Both the position numbers and the translations under genes were made by a program. From positions 496,001-560,000 of the forward strand of contig JARWMV010000234.1 of assembly GCA_030998015.1 (NCBI GenBank): a DNA stretch of 64,000 nucleotides, read 5' to 3'. This DNA is from Ceratorhiza oryzae-sativae. Lineage: Eukaryota; Basidiomycota; Agaricomycetes; Cantharellales; Ceratobasidiaceae. This document shows, one piece after another, positions 36,923-48,006 of the stretch. The notes under the pieces were generated by a model. The model was not told the origin of the DNA. It made no database searches and saw only the letters and a program-made list of their open reading frames with translations. The number at the start of each line of letters is the position of its first letter. The first letter of the stretch is position 1.

Positions 36923-39900
36923 TCATGCCTTGTCCCCGCCAGCACGCGCTGATGGGCTGTACGCATTCAACGTGTCCTGAATCAGCGCGAGCCCGACCGC
37001 CAGACGCGAGGCCGAGCCGACGTTGGCATTGGGCGTCTGCACCTCGTTCGCTCCAGACTCCCCGCTTTCGGCCTTCTCAAGCTCGGCGCCCTCCCCTTGT
37101 CCCTGCACACGTTCCGGGGCGTGGTCTGAGATTACGCTCCAGCTCGAGTCTTCGTTTCCCTCTCCGGATCCTCTCGAACTTGCAGATCCGACCATCACGG
37201 GGTCAAGCGACGCGCGCCTTGCCGCGGGTGTCTTGGACTCTTGGATAGTCTCGTCCTCGCTATCACTGTCGAGATCGACGACTGTATCCTTCCTGAAGAG
37301 TTCCGTCGCGTATCCCAGGTCACGATAGATCGCCTCGATCGCCGTCCGCACACCATTCTCCTTTATACGAGCGTTAGAAACAGGTGCAATAACGACTCGA
37401 TCAATTATCTTGGCTTACCGCGCGGATTGATTGGCCAACAATCTTGGCGCGCTCAATCTGCTTGACATCCGTCGTAGCTGTGCGAAGGGCAGCCGTAAGA
37501 TGCTCCACGGTGAGCTTGCGTACACTCGACCCAATCCCAAGCGCTTCGACTCGATCGCTCCAAAAGAATTGATCACCAAAAAATGGTTTAATGATCGTCG
37601 GGATCCCAGCTATCCGTGAAACACTATTGTCAGCCATAAACTTAGCTCGATAACATGCTCTGGCCTACCGCGTAAGCTCGCGCCAGTGGTTCCAGCACCC
37701 CCGTGATGACACGCAGCGTCAACCCGAGAGAAAAGCCAGTCGTGTGGAATTGAAGAAATAGGGTAAATTTGAGGCGGGTATACGGGATCGGGATGAGGCT
37801 CCGAGCTCGCTTTCTTTGCATTGAGTCGATCGGACCACCCTTTACTGAGAATGGCGTATACACCGCTCAGCTTGATTGCTTCAACGATGCACTGCGTCAT
37901 CGCATCTGGGTCGGATACCACAATGCTACCGAAGCCGATGTAAACGATCTTCTTCTTCGACCGTCTCGCGTTCTCCATAAATTCAATTAGGTCGGGCGGG
38001 GGCGTCCATTTCTTGGCGGCAGAATCATCTGGGTCGTCCAAGAACCAGTAACCTATCGAGTTGATTAGTACGAACGAACTCGAGATGACTAAGGAGTATA
38101 CCTGTAACGCGAATCCACTCGTACCAATCTAGCGGTGGCGGAACAACAGTTGGGCTAAAATTGTACAGGAATGGAACTTTATGTTGCTCGAGTTTATCCA
38201 GATTGGTACTTCCGAGCTTCAACGTATGTTTGCGCCATCGGTTGACTTGACCAGAAATCCCTCGCCAAAAGACCTGATCGAACATGACGTATGTCTAAGG
38301 GAAGAACATCAGCATGATGAAGTGACAAGCTTCTTGAATCTAAATCCCAACCATATAATTGTAGCTTCCTCCCATTTTGCGCTCTGGCACAGCAAATGCA
38401 TGTGGGTATGCTCGAGTACGAGTCCACGGCATAGTGAACGCCCCTGTAACCTATAGTTAGCATGGCCCTACAGCGTACAACATTACACCAACGGAAGTAG
38501 GGTATCTTCATAGCTTCAGCGATATGAATTCCCGCCATCGCACTCGGGCTTTCAATCAGAACATCGGTTCCTTGGCAGGCATACCATGACGTCTCAAGCA
38601 AGTCTTCTATCCATCCTCGGAACTTTTCAAATATCAGGGTCAAGTCCAGTAAAACTCCAAATCATACTATTCCGTACCTTCTGAACACCCTCGCGCAGGA
38701 ATGAAACTGTGAACATCCCATTCTCAACACAAATGCGCATCAGTTCAGCTGGGTCTCCTCCAACAAGTGCAAACTCTATTCCGTGCTGCAACGTGATCAG
38801 GGTCACAACTCGATCGCCCCTATTGTAGTGCTTACCCCTTCAATCCAGGGCTGAAACTCCTTGTGTGTCGCAATCCTTACACGATGCCCATCGGCTTGCA
38901 GGCCTTTACATAAAGCAATGTAAGGCTGTACATCTCCCCGACTTCCTATGGTCAAACATGTGAAATGCATGGGTTTGTCAGGCTTGAACGTAAGGAGCGT
39001 GGAGCTCGTCGAGGCAAACATAACAGGAGCATCGCTCGCAAGGACCTCGGGGGCGGGTCGAGGATCTTCATCACTGATGATCATACTGGGCTCGAGCTCT
39101 TCAAGTATCAGCGCATCTCTATTTCCCTGGGTGGGGCTGGGGGCCGAACCAGTGATCTCCTGCCTTCGAAGCTCATCCACTTGCATCCCCAGGAGGCTAC
39201 AACAGGCATCTCGGCGCTCCGATGAGCTAAATTCAAAGAATAATTCCTCGTGTCCTTTGATGACCACCACGAGACCGTGTTGGCCAAAGCGGAACGGCTT
39301 CTGCTTTTCGGTGGATAGGATGTCTCGGATTGGAATCATCATCTAATGGCCCAGTCAGTAAGCCCCTGCAAGGGATCGATTGGCCCTCACCCTGGTCTTA
39401 GTGAGCGGCTGTGACGACCTGAAGCAGAAATAATTCGTGGATACATAAAGTCGCCCATAGACAGGCAAGACACGGAAAAGGGACCCAGGGATATCTAATT
39501 ACCATTAGTTAGCATAATCTGTTAGCGAATTATCATATACTCACAGCCCAGCAACTTCTCCTTGTCATCCAACGCAAAAGTCGCCCTAAACTTCTCCTGC
39601 ATTCCAGCATCGGCAGCTTTGCCATCTTCCGAGGCCTCGAGTATAGAGAACCCAAGGTTGTTACCGCCCTCAGTAGACATCGACAGTCGACTTTGGTCGT
39701 AGTGTGGGCTCGAGATGACCTCCGAGACGTTGCTATCGCCTGACCGGCTACCCCACTCTGCGCTATTGCTGGGGTAACTAAAGATACGCTTGTTACGAAG
39801 CCAGTTGTAGCCGGGAACACTCCAAGCGCTCGACACGGAAGTTCGATTTGATGCGCTCGGCGGGAGAATCGTGGAGGGGGATGGGGGGTAGGTATGTGCC

Positions 39901-42393
39901 GAAATCTCTGATATGGCAGATCCAGCAGTAGATCCATGCGTCTCTGCTTCTCGTTGAACTGGTAGACCTTCCGTAGATGACGCTATAGTATTCGACGATA
40001 TTTCTGACGAGCGATTTCTGCAGCTCTCGTCTGTAGCTGTGGTGGTCGAGAATGGACGAAGGCTAAGGAGTGATGAGATACGGAAACCGCCAGACGAATC
40101 TTTAGGCCCCTCCGATATTCCTCCCGCTGGAGCAGATGTTGTTCGGTCAATATGACCCATCTGTGGACTCATCGCAACCACTCGGTGCATCTGTGTCGTG
40201 TCTGTAACCTGGGCTTCAGCGGAAGGAGTCGCGACCTGGTATTGCTTGAGGACATCTTTGATTTGGGCAAGGGCGGCAGGCAGGTCCCGGAAGTAGGCGA
40301 AGAAGTACGAGTCGAGTATATAATTGTCTTCCTTGTCAATCACTTTGACTTCGATTGTTTCACTAAAGTCCATCGCCGAGGACTTTTCGACGCCGTCAAT
40401 TACAGAATATGGGATTGCGATCTTGACGCTTTCACCCATGTTCTGAGCTTTAAAAATGACCTGATATCAAGGTGAATAGTGGGATAACACTAACATATAC
40501 AATAACCAACCTTGCGAATTGCTTTTACCCACTCGTCTCGGCTGGGCACGGAGTCGGCTTGCAAAGAAATTGTCTTCTGGTTGGTCCTTAGTCTAATCCC
40601 CTTCTCGTGATGCGCATCGCATGAAATAGCGTATCGCAAGTCTATGTTCCCATGAGGAAAGTAGGGGTCCTACGTGCTTTGGTGGTCAAAGCGGTGTTAT
40701 ACCTGAAACTCAATTCAACTCACAGATGATGATTGATACCAGCTTAGTACGTCGTTCTTCAAGACAAACCAGTGCTTGTTCCATCGTTTTGTCCTTTGTG
40801 CCTTCTTCGACATGGTACCCGACTTGAGGACTTGGTCCTAATAGAGATACATGTCAGCTTACCTAACAAGGTTGGAAAGTAGTGTGCACCTCTCGTGTGG
40901 GCATGTGTGCAAAGAAACACAGATGCGTGTTGGTGAGATACATGTACCCCTGTAGCACTGGTTTGGTACGTTTATCAAATATGGCATTCCATCTGGTAAA
41001 GACACACTCACAAACGGATCGCAACAGCCAGCAGGGCATTTCTACGCAATGTGTCAACTGTGAGCTACTTTTGGCTATACAATAGCACTGACCTGCAACA
41101 ACTTCTTGAATCTCGGGGATATCAAAGACCTCTTTGAGCTTTTCCGCAAGCTTCGCACGCCTCTTCATCCGAACGGTAGCCATACTAGCGGTTCTTACAG
41201 GCGGTGGCACTCGCTTCTCGCCCTCTGCCTTGGTCATCTTGTCAGCCGGAATCTGCAATCTCATGCGAGCTGGCTCTTTGAATGGGTTCGGAATGCCTAT
41301 CGCTGACTCTGGGGTGGTTGTTTCGTCAAAGTCCTGCAGTCCATCATCCTCATCTGCAGACAAGGGGTTCGAGAAGTAGTCCTCTGCCAGTTCAAGTTGA
41401 GGCTGCATTGGGTGGACGTCCCGGCCAAAGGCTGGAGTAGCCATGCGAGAATGGGCAACCGGTCGATGAATCGTATGAATAGACGAAGCCAATACAAAGT
41501 CTAACCTCGGCCATGAGTATAGTGGTACCAAGCGGAAAGAACAAAGGTAAACAACTCGCCTGCTTTGGTAGGACCATCGTCTTCATCACTCGATTCAGCC
41601 GACGCGGGTTCGTGGCGGCCCTTCCCACGATTGCGCTTGGAAGAGAGTTCCGGGACGTCATCGTCGCGCTCGTCTTCCCAGGGCATGGCTTGCAGAGCTT
41701 GAATAAGTGCTTGTGTGCCCATACGCATCTATAATGTAGACAAAATGGCTCTAAATCATAGTATGATGAACCGCGGCAGCGACGACGTACCGATCCCACG
41801 CCGAATTCATCAGATTTCCCCATTCCCATTACCGACATGGATGGGCGTGAACTCGGTACCGACGATCCCTTGCCATTCCGCCGAATGTCGGATGTGGTAG
41901 CCGCCATCTTGGAAACGCGAGGAGAGGTTCGGGGGCTGGGAGTAAGCTGCGACTGGGACGACTTGTGGGGCGAACCGTCTAAGAACGCCTACTTGAGCTC
42001 AACGATGTCGAGTGGCACGAAAAAAACAGACTCACCAGACTCGGCCTCACCGCTACCTGCTGCGTGGCCCGCTAGAATCCCGCCCACTTCCTCGGCAATC
42101 TTGTCCTTGCCCTTGTGGCGGTTCAAGCTGAAGATACTGCGATGGCCACGACCAGAGCTGTTGTCGCCACCTTTCTTCGAACGCGTAAGGGAAGTGCTCC
42201 TCCCCAGTTTCTCTACTGTGCGCTTTACTATGCCCTTGCCGCCACTCTCGTCCTCGTCGCCCGAGTCGTGAGAGTCGCTCAACGCGTTGGACCCCTGGGA
42301 TTGGGAAAGACCAAGTTCTTCGGGGGATGTATAGATGGTTGTCCCGTGTATAGGGTTCTGAATTGAGTTTGGGGGTGATACTGTCGGTTCCAT
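36923..42393 (-). CDS. ATG26: Sterol 3-beta-glucosyltransferase, GRAM-PH-GRAM-GT (Atg26/Ugt51)
   Basis: Transfers glucose from UDP-glucose to ergosterol. In some fungi it is needed for pexophagy. Domains in order: disordered N-terminus ([19 protein letters not shown]), GRAM-1 ([30 protein letters not shown]), PH ([20 protein letters not shown]), an inserted serine-rich loop, GRAM-2 ([39 protein letters not shown]), and GT-B ([33 protein letters not shown], and the donor-sugar motif [17 protein letters not shown]...FFGDQFFW). The C-terminal tail is acidic/serine-rich, ending [11 protein letters not shown]. More than fifteen short introns. Divergent from the HAD gene, 316 bp between starts. Confidence 0.95.
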
Positions 42394-42709
42394 GTCTACG
42401 GAGGCGTGAAATTAGAGGTGTATATGAATATATATAACAAGTGTGTGGCAAGGCGACGCGCGACTAGTGGATGTTGTATCGGAAAGATGTGTGTGTGTAG
42501 GCGACTATATCTGCATGCAGATCCTGCTATATTTGGTTGTCGGGTCGGATGGAGCAGGCGTCAACGAGCAGATGATGGCGTCAGAGGTGGGTCGAGGTTG
42601 GATATTCTCTGTTTGGCCCCGGCGTTTTCATCCCTCTGCTGACTCAGCAGCCCCTTTCAGCCAGTGCATTTCAATCCCCCATCGCTCGTCGTCTCCAGCA
42701 GCCCCCAAC
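42394..42709. promoter_or_regulatory. Divergent promoter of Atg26 and HAD-type nucleotidase
   Basis: 316 bp between start codons. It includes TATATATAA-like sequence near 42427-42438 on the Atg26 side. No other motif recognised. Confidence 0.45.
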
Positions 42710-43870
42710 ATGGTACACGACGGCGCCAAGCCCCGTTGATTGCGGTCGACATGGTAAGCTCTGGCATTTTATTTTCCGCAATTTTTACTCCTCATTCGTT
42801 GCCCTCTGCTAATTTGGCCACTAGGACGATGTGCTGTGTCGAACAAACGAAGCAGTCGCAGAGTGTACGCCCGCGAGATTCTCATTGAACGGACCACTGA
42901 CCAGCTTATACAACAGGGCATAATGCACAATACGGCACTAATATGACAATATCGGACTTTCACTACTAGTGAGTCCCTTTTGCCCAAACCAGCTAGCTGT
43001 AACTCAAAAGAAATCCCAAGCCATTACTGGAAGGCAAGTCTTGTTCTGAACATGGATCCAAGAGCTCATAATCGCCCGTCCGAACAGAACCCGGGCTGGG
43101 GAACGCCCACCGAAACGCTGCACAAAGTTAGAATATTTTCCGAATCCGACGAATTCCTGAGGATACCCCCCGTCAAGGGCGCGATTGAAGGCGCCAAAGC
43201 CCTGAAAGCATTGGGTTATCGTCTCGAGATCGTGACGGCGCGTAGCAACCGTCACCGACCCATGACGAATGCCTGGCTGGCCAAATGGCTTCCAGGTGAG
43301 CCAGGGCCGGAGCCGCCCTCGGCCACCGACTTACTCAGCGCATACAGGCATCATCGACCAAGCCCACTACACAGGAGAGTTTGAGCACAACCCTAATGCG
43401 GCTGTTCCTCCCCCGACGGCCAACGGGGTCGACGTGGTCAAGAAAATCACCAAAGCGGATATTCTTGTGATGATTGGAGCACGCGCCCTTATCGACGATA
43501 GCTTGCCAAATGCGCTCATCTGCGCGTCCGTGGCTCCTGTGTTGTTGTTTGGGGATTACCAATGGAACAAACGACCCAGTACCGATTCAAGAGCACAGGA
43601 TAGAATGAGTAGGTCCACTCGGATGTTGTGCTATTATCCTATCTCAAGCTGTGCCTTTTAGGCTACGTCGAACGAGAACGTTGGGAAGAAATAGAGGCCA
43701 AATATCGAGCATCACAGAATGGGACCGAGATAACCGAGGACGATTGGCACAAGTGGTGGGAACGAGAGGATTTGCACCAGCTACCGGCGGGTATTGCTAG
43801 AGTGAACTCATGGGAGGGTGTAATTGATTGGGTCAAGAGCAGCGAGGGGCAAAAGGCTCTTCACCGCTGA
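42710..43870 (+). CDS. HAD-superfamily 5'-nucleotidase-like protein, frame broken near the start
   Basis: Motif I with the nucleophile Asp (LIAVDMDDVLC), RLEIVTARS (motif II region) and motif IV LIDDSLPNAL fit a 5'(3')-nucleotidase-like HAD phosphatase. Other exons: EWHNAQYGTNMTISDFHYY, a 13-nt micro-exon (43021-43033, coding HYWK with its neighbours), NPGWGTPTETLHKVRIF, GIIDQAHYTGEF and YVERERWEEIEAKYRA, ending SSEGQKALHR. The intron after the micro-exon (43034-43087) is GC-AG. The ATG at 42710 reads MVHDGAKPR then hits a stop, and LIAVDMD lies in the -1 frame. One extra base in the CCCC at 42731-42734 or just after would fix it. The substrate is unknown. Confidence 0.82.
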
Positions 43871-43951
43871 GCCTGTGTTGGAGCGGGTGTAGTATTTAGA
43901 TGGCCGCCTAATAAAAAGTCTCATCAGAAATCAATCAGGTCTCGGAAGTCG

Positions 43952-43990
43952 TAGGCGCCGGCATAGTTCGGCCTACGAAACCGGCGCCTA
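43952..43990. repeat. 10-bp inverted repeat upstream of the SDR gene
   Basis: TAGGCGCCGG (43952-43961) and its exact reverse complement CCGGCGCCTA (43981-43990), 19 bases apart, end 42 bp before the SDR start codon. It could be a dimeric regulator site or an RNA hairpin. Confidence 0.75.
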
Positions 43991-44032
43991 TGGTTGTTTG
44001 GTCACTCGCAAGCACCCTCAGCTGAATTCACA

Positions 44033-45082
44033 ATGTCAACCGTCAGATGGGAGCCTCGCGTTCTGGCTTCTGGTGTCACTTTGCTAGCTGGTTTGGCTCT
44101 ACTGGTTGGCACCAAGCTTGCAGCATTCCCCAATCGGACCCGGCTCATTCCGAAGGATGATGAACGTGTGCTCGTCATCGGTGCTTCATCCGGAGTAGGG
44201 CGAGCGACGGCCATCGAATATGCAAAGCGTGGCGCTCGAGTGGCTATCATTGCGCGGCGTGACGCGCTACTTCAAGATGTGAAGCAGGAATGTATCCAAA
44301 CTGGCGGAAAGACCGATAGAGTACTCTCGATCGTTGCAGACTTTGGGAATGAGGATGACATGGAACGGGCACGGCATACTATAGAGCAAGGTGACTTTGA
44401 TCTATTGTTCTTATGCGATACTATCCCTGTTTTGACTAGACATCATGCAGCTTGGAACGGGCTTGACACAGTGGTCGTTGCCGCCGGAGTTTCAGCACTC
44501 CAGCCAGTCATGAATATTGCAAAACAAGGCGGAGTCGGTCATACGAAAGCCGTCGCGCTCCGAGCACTGGAAGGAAATTATATTGGGCCCCTCGTCTCTG
44601 CTGTAACATTTGTGGGTGTCAATCTAGTACGAAAACGAGATCATGGATTTAATAATTCCACCCAGATTCCACTTCTCGAAACGACCTCCCGGAAACCGGC
44701 CATTGCTCTAATCTCCTCACTCGCTGCAGTGATCCCCGCTCCGACTCGTGCGTTGTATTGTTCGACCAAATCCGCTAGCCTGCTTCTCTTCCAGTCTCTG
44801 GCTATCGAACATCCACGCATAAATTTTACGAACATCATACCATCAACCATTGAGGGTGATTTCAGAGCCTCGGCTGTGGACGGCGGCGATGTCCGAGAAG
44901 TGTTAAAAGGGGCGCTCAAGAAACACGATGTCGCTACGTCGATTATAAGCGGTGTGGATAACGAGACCAGGAACGTTTGGCTGCCAGGCACTACGCGCGT
45001 AGGATTGTTTATGTACTGGATTTGGCCAGGATTGATAGAACGGATAGCCAGAAAAAAGTACAATTTCACCCTGGATAATTGA
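44033..45082 (+). CDS. Membrane-anchored short-chain dehydrogenase/reductase
   Basis: An NAD(P)H-dependent oxidoreductase with unknown substrate. An N-terminal hydrophobic anchor (VLASGVTLLAGLALLVGTKL) precedes the Rossmann nucleotide loop VLVIGASSGVGRATAIEYA. Then ARVAIIARR, TVVVAAGVSALQP, ALISSLAAVIPAPTRALYCSTKSA with the catalytic Ser and YxxxK, and ending ARKKYNFTLDN. Layout resembles ER 11-beta-HSD-like or sphingolipid/sterol SDRs. One intron (44391-44450, 60 nt, GTGACT..GCAG) joins RHTIEQ to AWNGLDTVVVAAG. It is a multiple of three and stop-free, so an unspliced transcript would also be translatable. Confidence 0.9.
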   Translation: MSTVRWEPRVLASGVTLLAGLALLVGTKLAAFPNRTRLIPKDDERVLVIGASSGVGRATAIEYAKRGARVAIIARRDALLQDVKQECIQTGGKTDRVLSIVADFGNEDDMERARHTIEQGDFDLLFLCDTIPVLTRHHAAWNGLDTVVVAAGVSALQPVMNIAKQGGVGHTKAVALRALEGNYIGPLVSAVTFVGVNLVRKRDHGFNNSTQIPLLETTSRKPAIALISSLAAVIPAPTRALYCSTKSASLLLFQSLAIEHPRINFTNIIPSTIEGDFRASAVDGGDVREVLKGALKKHDVATSIISGVDNETRNVWLPGTTRVGLFMYWIWPGLIERIARKKYNFTLDN

Positions 45083-45418
45083 CTTGGACGCATAGGAATG
45101 TTGAATAGATGTATCAACTCTGCATACTCCTAGATTATTCTACAAAGAAATCAGCAAATGTGCTCTCGATTCGTATAAAAGCCTGGACAGGAATAAACGA
45201 GCTGGCATTCAATATCGCCGTCCGTAGAGCTTCGGACCCGACCCAGCGTACGAGCCTTGCCACACGCCAATATTACCTCGATCGTTTCCATTGTCGTACG
45301 TGATGTCCCAAGATGGTGTCTCCTTTCCCCAAGCGTTTGATCCTGGCCTCCACTCGCTGCAAGCGCCGACATCGTCTTCCTGCATCGCCGTGCTATCGCA
45401 GACTGCCCATGCCTCCCC
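45083..45418. other. Intergenic, SDR 3' UTR and mL43 promoter
   Basis: 336 bp. An in-frame ATG at 45313 could extend mL43 by 35 residues, rich in Arg and plausible as a mitochondrial presequence, but mL43 proteins usually start close to the conserved part. Confidence 0.4.
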
Positions 45419-45895
45419 TCGTCCCTGTGCTTCGGGCGTCGCTCAGGACTCGCCCATCCAACGGCACCGGTGCATTCGTGCCCCAGCTCAAGAAGCTCGT
45501 CTTCGAGTACTGCGACACCTGGTCCTCGTCCGCCGTCGTGCGCGGCTACCTCCTCCGACACACGAGCGTCTGGCCCGCGAGAACCCCCACGTCGAGGTCG
45601 TCGTCAGACAGCGGTCGTTCCGCCCTCCGATTGTCCGGGGCATATACTGTGCGTGTCGGCCATGTGTCTCTGCCGGATTGGACTCACCCGCGCCCGCCCT
45701 GTAGTGAACGAGCGAGACAAGGTAGTGCCGCTGAACAAGCTGCAGCTGTCGAGCATCGAGCAAAAGGTCCAGCTGCTGCTAGACTCGTCGGGCGCGAAGA
45801 TACGGCCGCTGAAGCGGGCAGTGGAGAGCACCACGGAAGGCGCTCGTGGGATGTGGAGTGGGTTCCATGGGACGGGAGAGCCGTTCAAGATATAG
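45419..45895 (+). CDS. Mitochondrial large-subunit ribosomal protein mL43 (MRPL51 of yeast), frame broken once
   Basis: L51/S25/CI-B8 thioredoxin-like domain. Start MPPLVPVLRASLRTRPSNG, then GTGAFVPQLKKLVFEYCDTW, SSAVVRGYLL, ENPHVEVVVRQRSFRPPIVR, an intron (45649-45704), LNERDKVVPLNKLQLSSIEQ and MWSGFHGTGEPFKI. Exactly the family length and layout. Between RGYLL and ERLARENPHVEV the frame moves by -1 near 45547-45562 with no intron. One extra C in the CTCCTCC stretch would fix it. Start codon choice (45419 or 45313) is open. Confidence 0.85.
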   Translation, partial: SSLCFGRRSGLAHPTAPVHSCPSSRSSSSSTATPGPRPPSCAATSSDTRASGPREPPRRGRRQTAVVPPSDCPGHILCVSAMCLCRIGLTRARPVVNERDKVVPLNKLQLSSIEQKVQLLLDSSGAKIRPLKRAVESTTEGARGMWSGFHGTGEPFKI

Positions 45896-46299
45896 CGAAG
45901 CTCTGGGGATGCGCGTGGGAGATGTATATGGATATATCTTTCGAACTTGTTCGGTCGCCAAGTCTTGCAGCTAGGTGAAATCCGCATCTTCACCTGGAAC
46001 TCAACGGAGCAAAATATCTAAAACTTCTTGAAGCCTCACCATCGCGTCGAGTGTGTACCAAGTGCCTCATTCAGACGCATAGCCAGAGATCCAGCACACC
46101 ATTAATGCAGCAACAGTAGACAAGGTATCCCATCCCCGAAAATATATGATCGTCACTTGATATACATGTGATCATTAGCAACACACGGCAACACCAGTAA
46201 ATCCCACGAATCAATATTTTGACAAATATTTAATTACTCTAGCATCAATTACAGGACAACCTATCTACAACCATTGTCAAAAAGATGTGATTCTGACGG
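45896..46299. other. Convergent intergenic region
   Basis: About 400 bp between mL43 and pirin 3' ends. AT-rich, no gene seen. Confidence 0.45.
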
Positions 46300-47966
46300 T
46301 TACATCAAACCGCGACCGATCTTTGACTTCCAGATATGTGCGTTTTCGAAACCATTTTGGCCAGTGGAATCTATTGCAATAATTCATTATCAATAACCAC
46401 AAGCTCTATACTAGTAGCATGTGCAACTTACAGTCGCGCAATGTCTGTTGAATTTCCTCACGGGTGTTCATAACGAACGGGCCATACTGGACGACTGGCT
46501 GGTCAAGAGGTTCTCCAGCGATAAGTACGGCACGAGCGTCAGGGCTCGTCGAAGTTATGCTGACGCCATTCTCCGATGAACCGGAAGAGAGTACCTGCGT
46601 GTTGTCTTAGGCCACTTCATCGAACTTGATCGAGTGGACCTACCAGGGTGTGGAAGTGATCATGGGATTCAGAGTTGTTGACCTTGAGGGACCCTTTTAA
46701 AACTGAGGAACCATCAGTCACTGCGTTATAAATTGAAACCGGATACTAACTATACAAAAATGCAGTCCAGCCCGCCGCTAAAGGATGAAGTTAGCACAGT
46801 TTATCAAGCAAGCTGAGTACTGGCTTACGAAGATCCTGGAACACGGTCACGTCGCTTGCTTTGAACTGGAAGTCCATATACCAGCATCCGCCAAGGTGCT
46901 TTACAGGCGATTCGACACCAAAGCTCTTTCCACTGATAATCTTGACCTCGATGGGACCATCAGGACCTTCTGGGAATGCGCTTGGAATCCTGTCGTGTCC
47001 GGCTTGAGTCTCCGTATCGAGCGGCACATAAAATTTACTTACTGAGAACGATTCAGTTCCTGGTACGTCGGAGACTGTATGTATCTCGCGTCAGACAAGA
47101 GAACATCGAAACATGTCTAGTTTTCCATACCGTCATCTTGTGCTCTTTCGGAAGGTCAATCCACAGTTGCATGCCCATAGGGTTCGGATCATCCGGGCCA
47201 AAGAGGGGCATCTATACCAGATCTCAACACGATGACGAATCCTTGTGTGCCCGCAAAACGTACCTCTGCATGCACGATTCCTTTGCCTGCAATCATCCAC
47301 TGAACGTCACCTGGCCCCAGAGTACCCTTATGACCAGCAGAGTCCTCATGCTGCGAAGAACCTTTGGGAAGCAACTTAATCTATTGTTGCGATGAGGTAT
47401 GACGACCACATACCCTCGATCATATAGGTCACAGTCGCCTGCCCGCGGTGAGGATGATCAGGAAAGCCGCTGCCTGGTGTCAAACTACGAGCGTTGGGTG
47501 ATACGGATACCAGGTCACATCGATAAACACTTACTGGAAGTGATCCAACCTAGAAGGCAAACGTCAATGAAAACCAAGAGGCTCAAAAAAACAAACAAGT
47601 CATACATGAGAAACGGGCTCAAGTTCCGTAGGCTCATCGATCCGATAGATCTGCGAACAACTGCGCCTGCGCCCTCTGGAGTTTCTGCAGCGTACACCTT
47701 CTTAACGACATTTCGAGAGACGGACTGGGTCGACATTGTTTCAGGTCTAGCAAGGGGTGGTTAATCCAAAGATTCGCCATCGTTTTAAGTATTTACCCCG
47801 TTGGAGTCGTCTGGTATAGATGAAAGGTAGGAATAGTGCTGAAATTCAGGTGAACGATTGAGGAGAACGCCTGGGAGACTATTTCAGGAGAGATGATATA
47901 AGAGTACGCAAGAAGAACAGCAAGAATTGAGGCCACAAAGGCTAGTGTCCTTGACACGGAAGGCAT
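46300..47966 (-). CDS. Pirin-family cupin with an N-terminal hydrophobic exon
   Basis: Pirins are Fe-binding bicupins (quercetinase-like or transcription cofactors). The conserved part starts [20 protein letters not shown]. Metal ligands are visible in [25 protein letters not shown] and GKGIVHAE. The second cupin has [25 protein letters not shown] and [17 protein letters not shown], ending SKIGRGLM. A 50-nt intron (47747-47796, GTAAAT..CTAG) joins this in frame to an upstream exon coding [20 protein letters not shown] and [16 protein letters not shown], a signal peptide or anchor. A TATAAAA lies 34 bp upstream of that ATG. The inner ATG at 47736 could give a cytosolic form. Confidence 0.85.
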
Positions 47967-47978
47967 GTTGAGCCGTCT

Positions 47979-47996
47979 CAGGTGCCAACGCACCTG
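47979..47996. repeat. 7-bp inverted repeat with two E-boxes before the pirin start
   Basis: CAGGTGC-CAAC-GCACCTG, perfect arms with a 4-base loop, 12 bp upstream of the ATG at 47966 and just downstream of the TATA-like box. It is either a bHLH-type site pair or a 5' UTR hairpin. Confidence 0.75.
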
Positions 47997-47999
47997 GCC

Positions 48000-48006
48000 T
48001 TTTATA
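48000..48006 (-). promoter_or_regulatory. TATA box (TATAAAA) of the pirin gene
   Basis: TATAAAA on the minus strand, 34 bp upstream of the outer ATG (47966). The spacing implies a very short leader for transcripts that include the hydrophobic exon. Confidence 0.5.
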
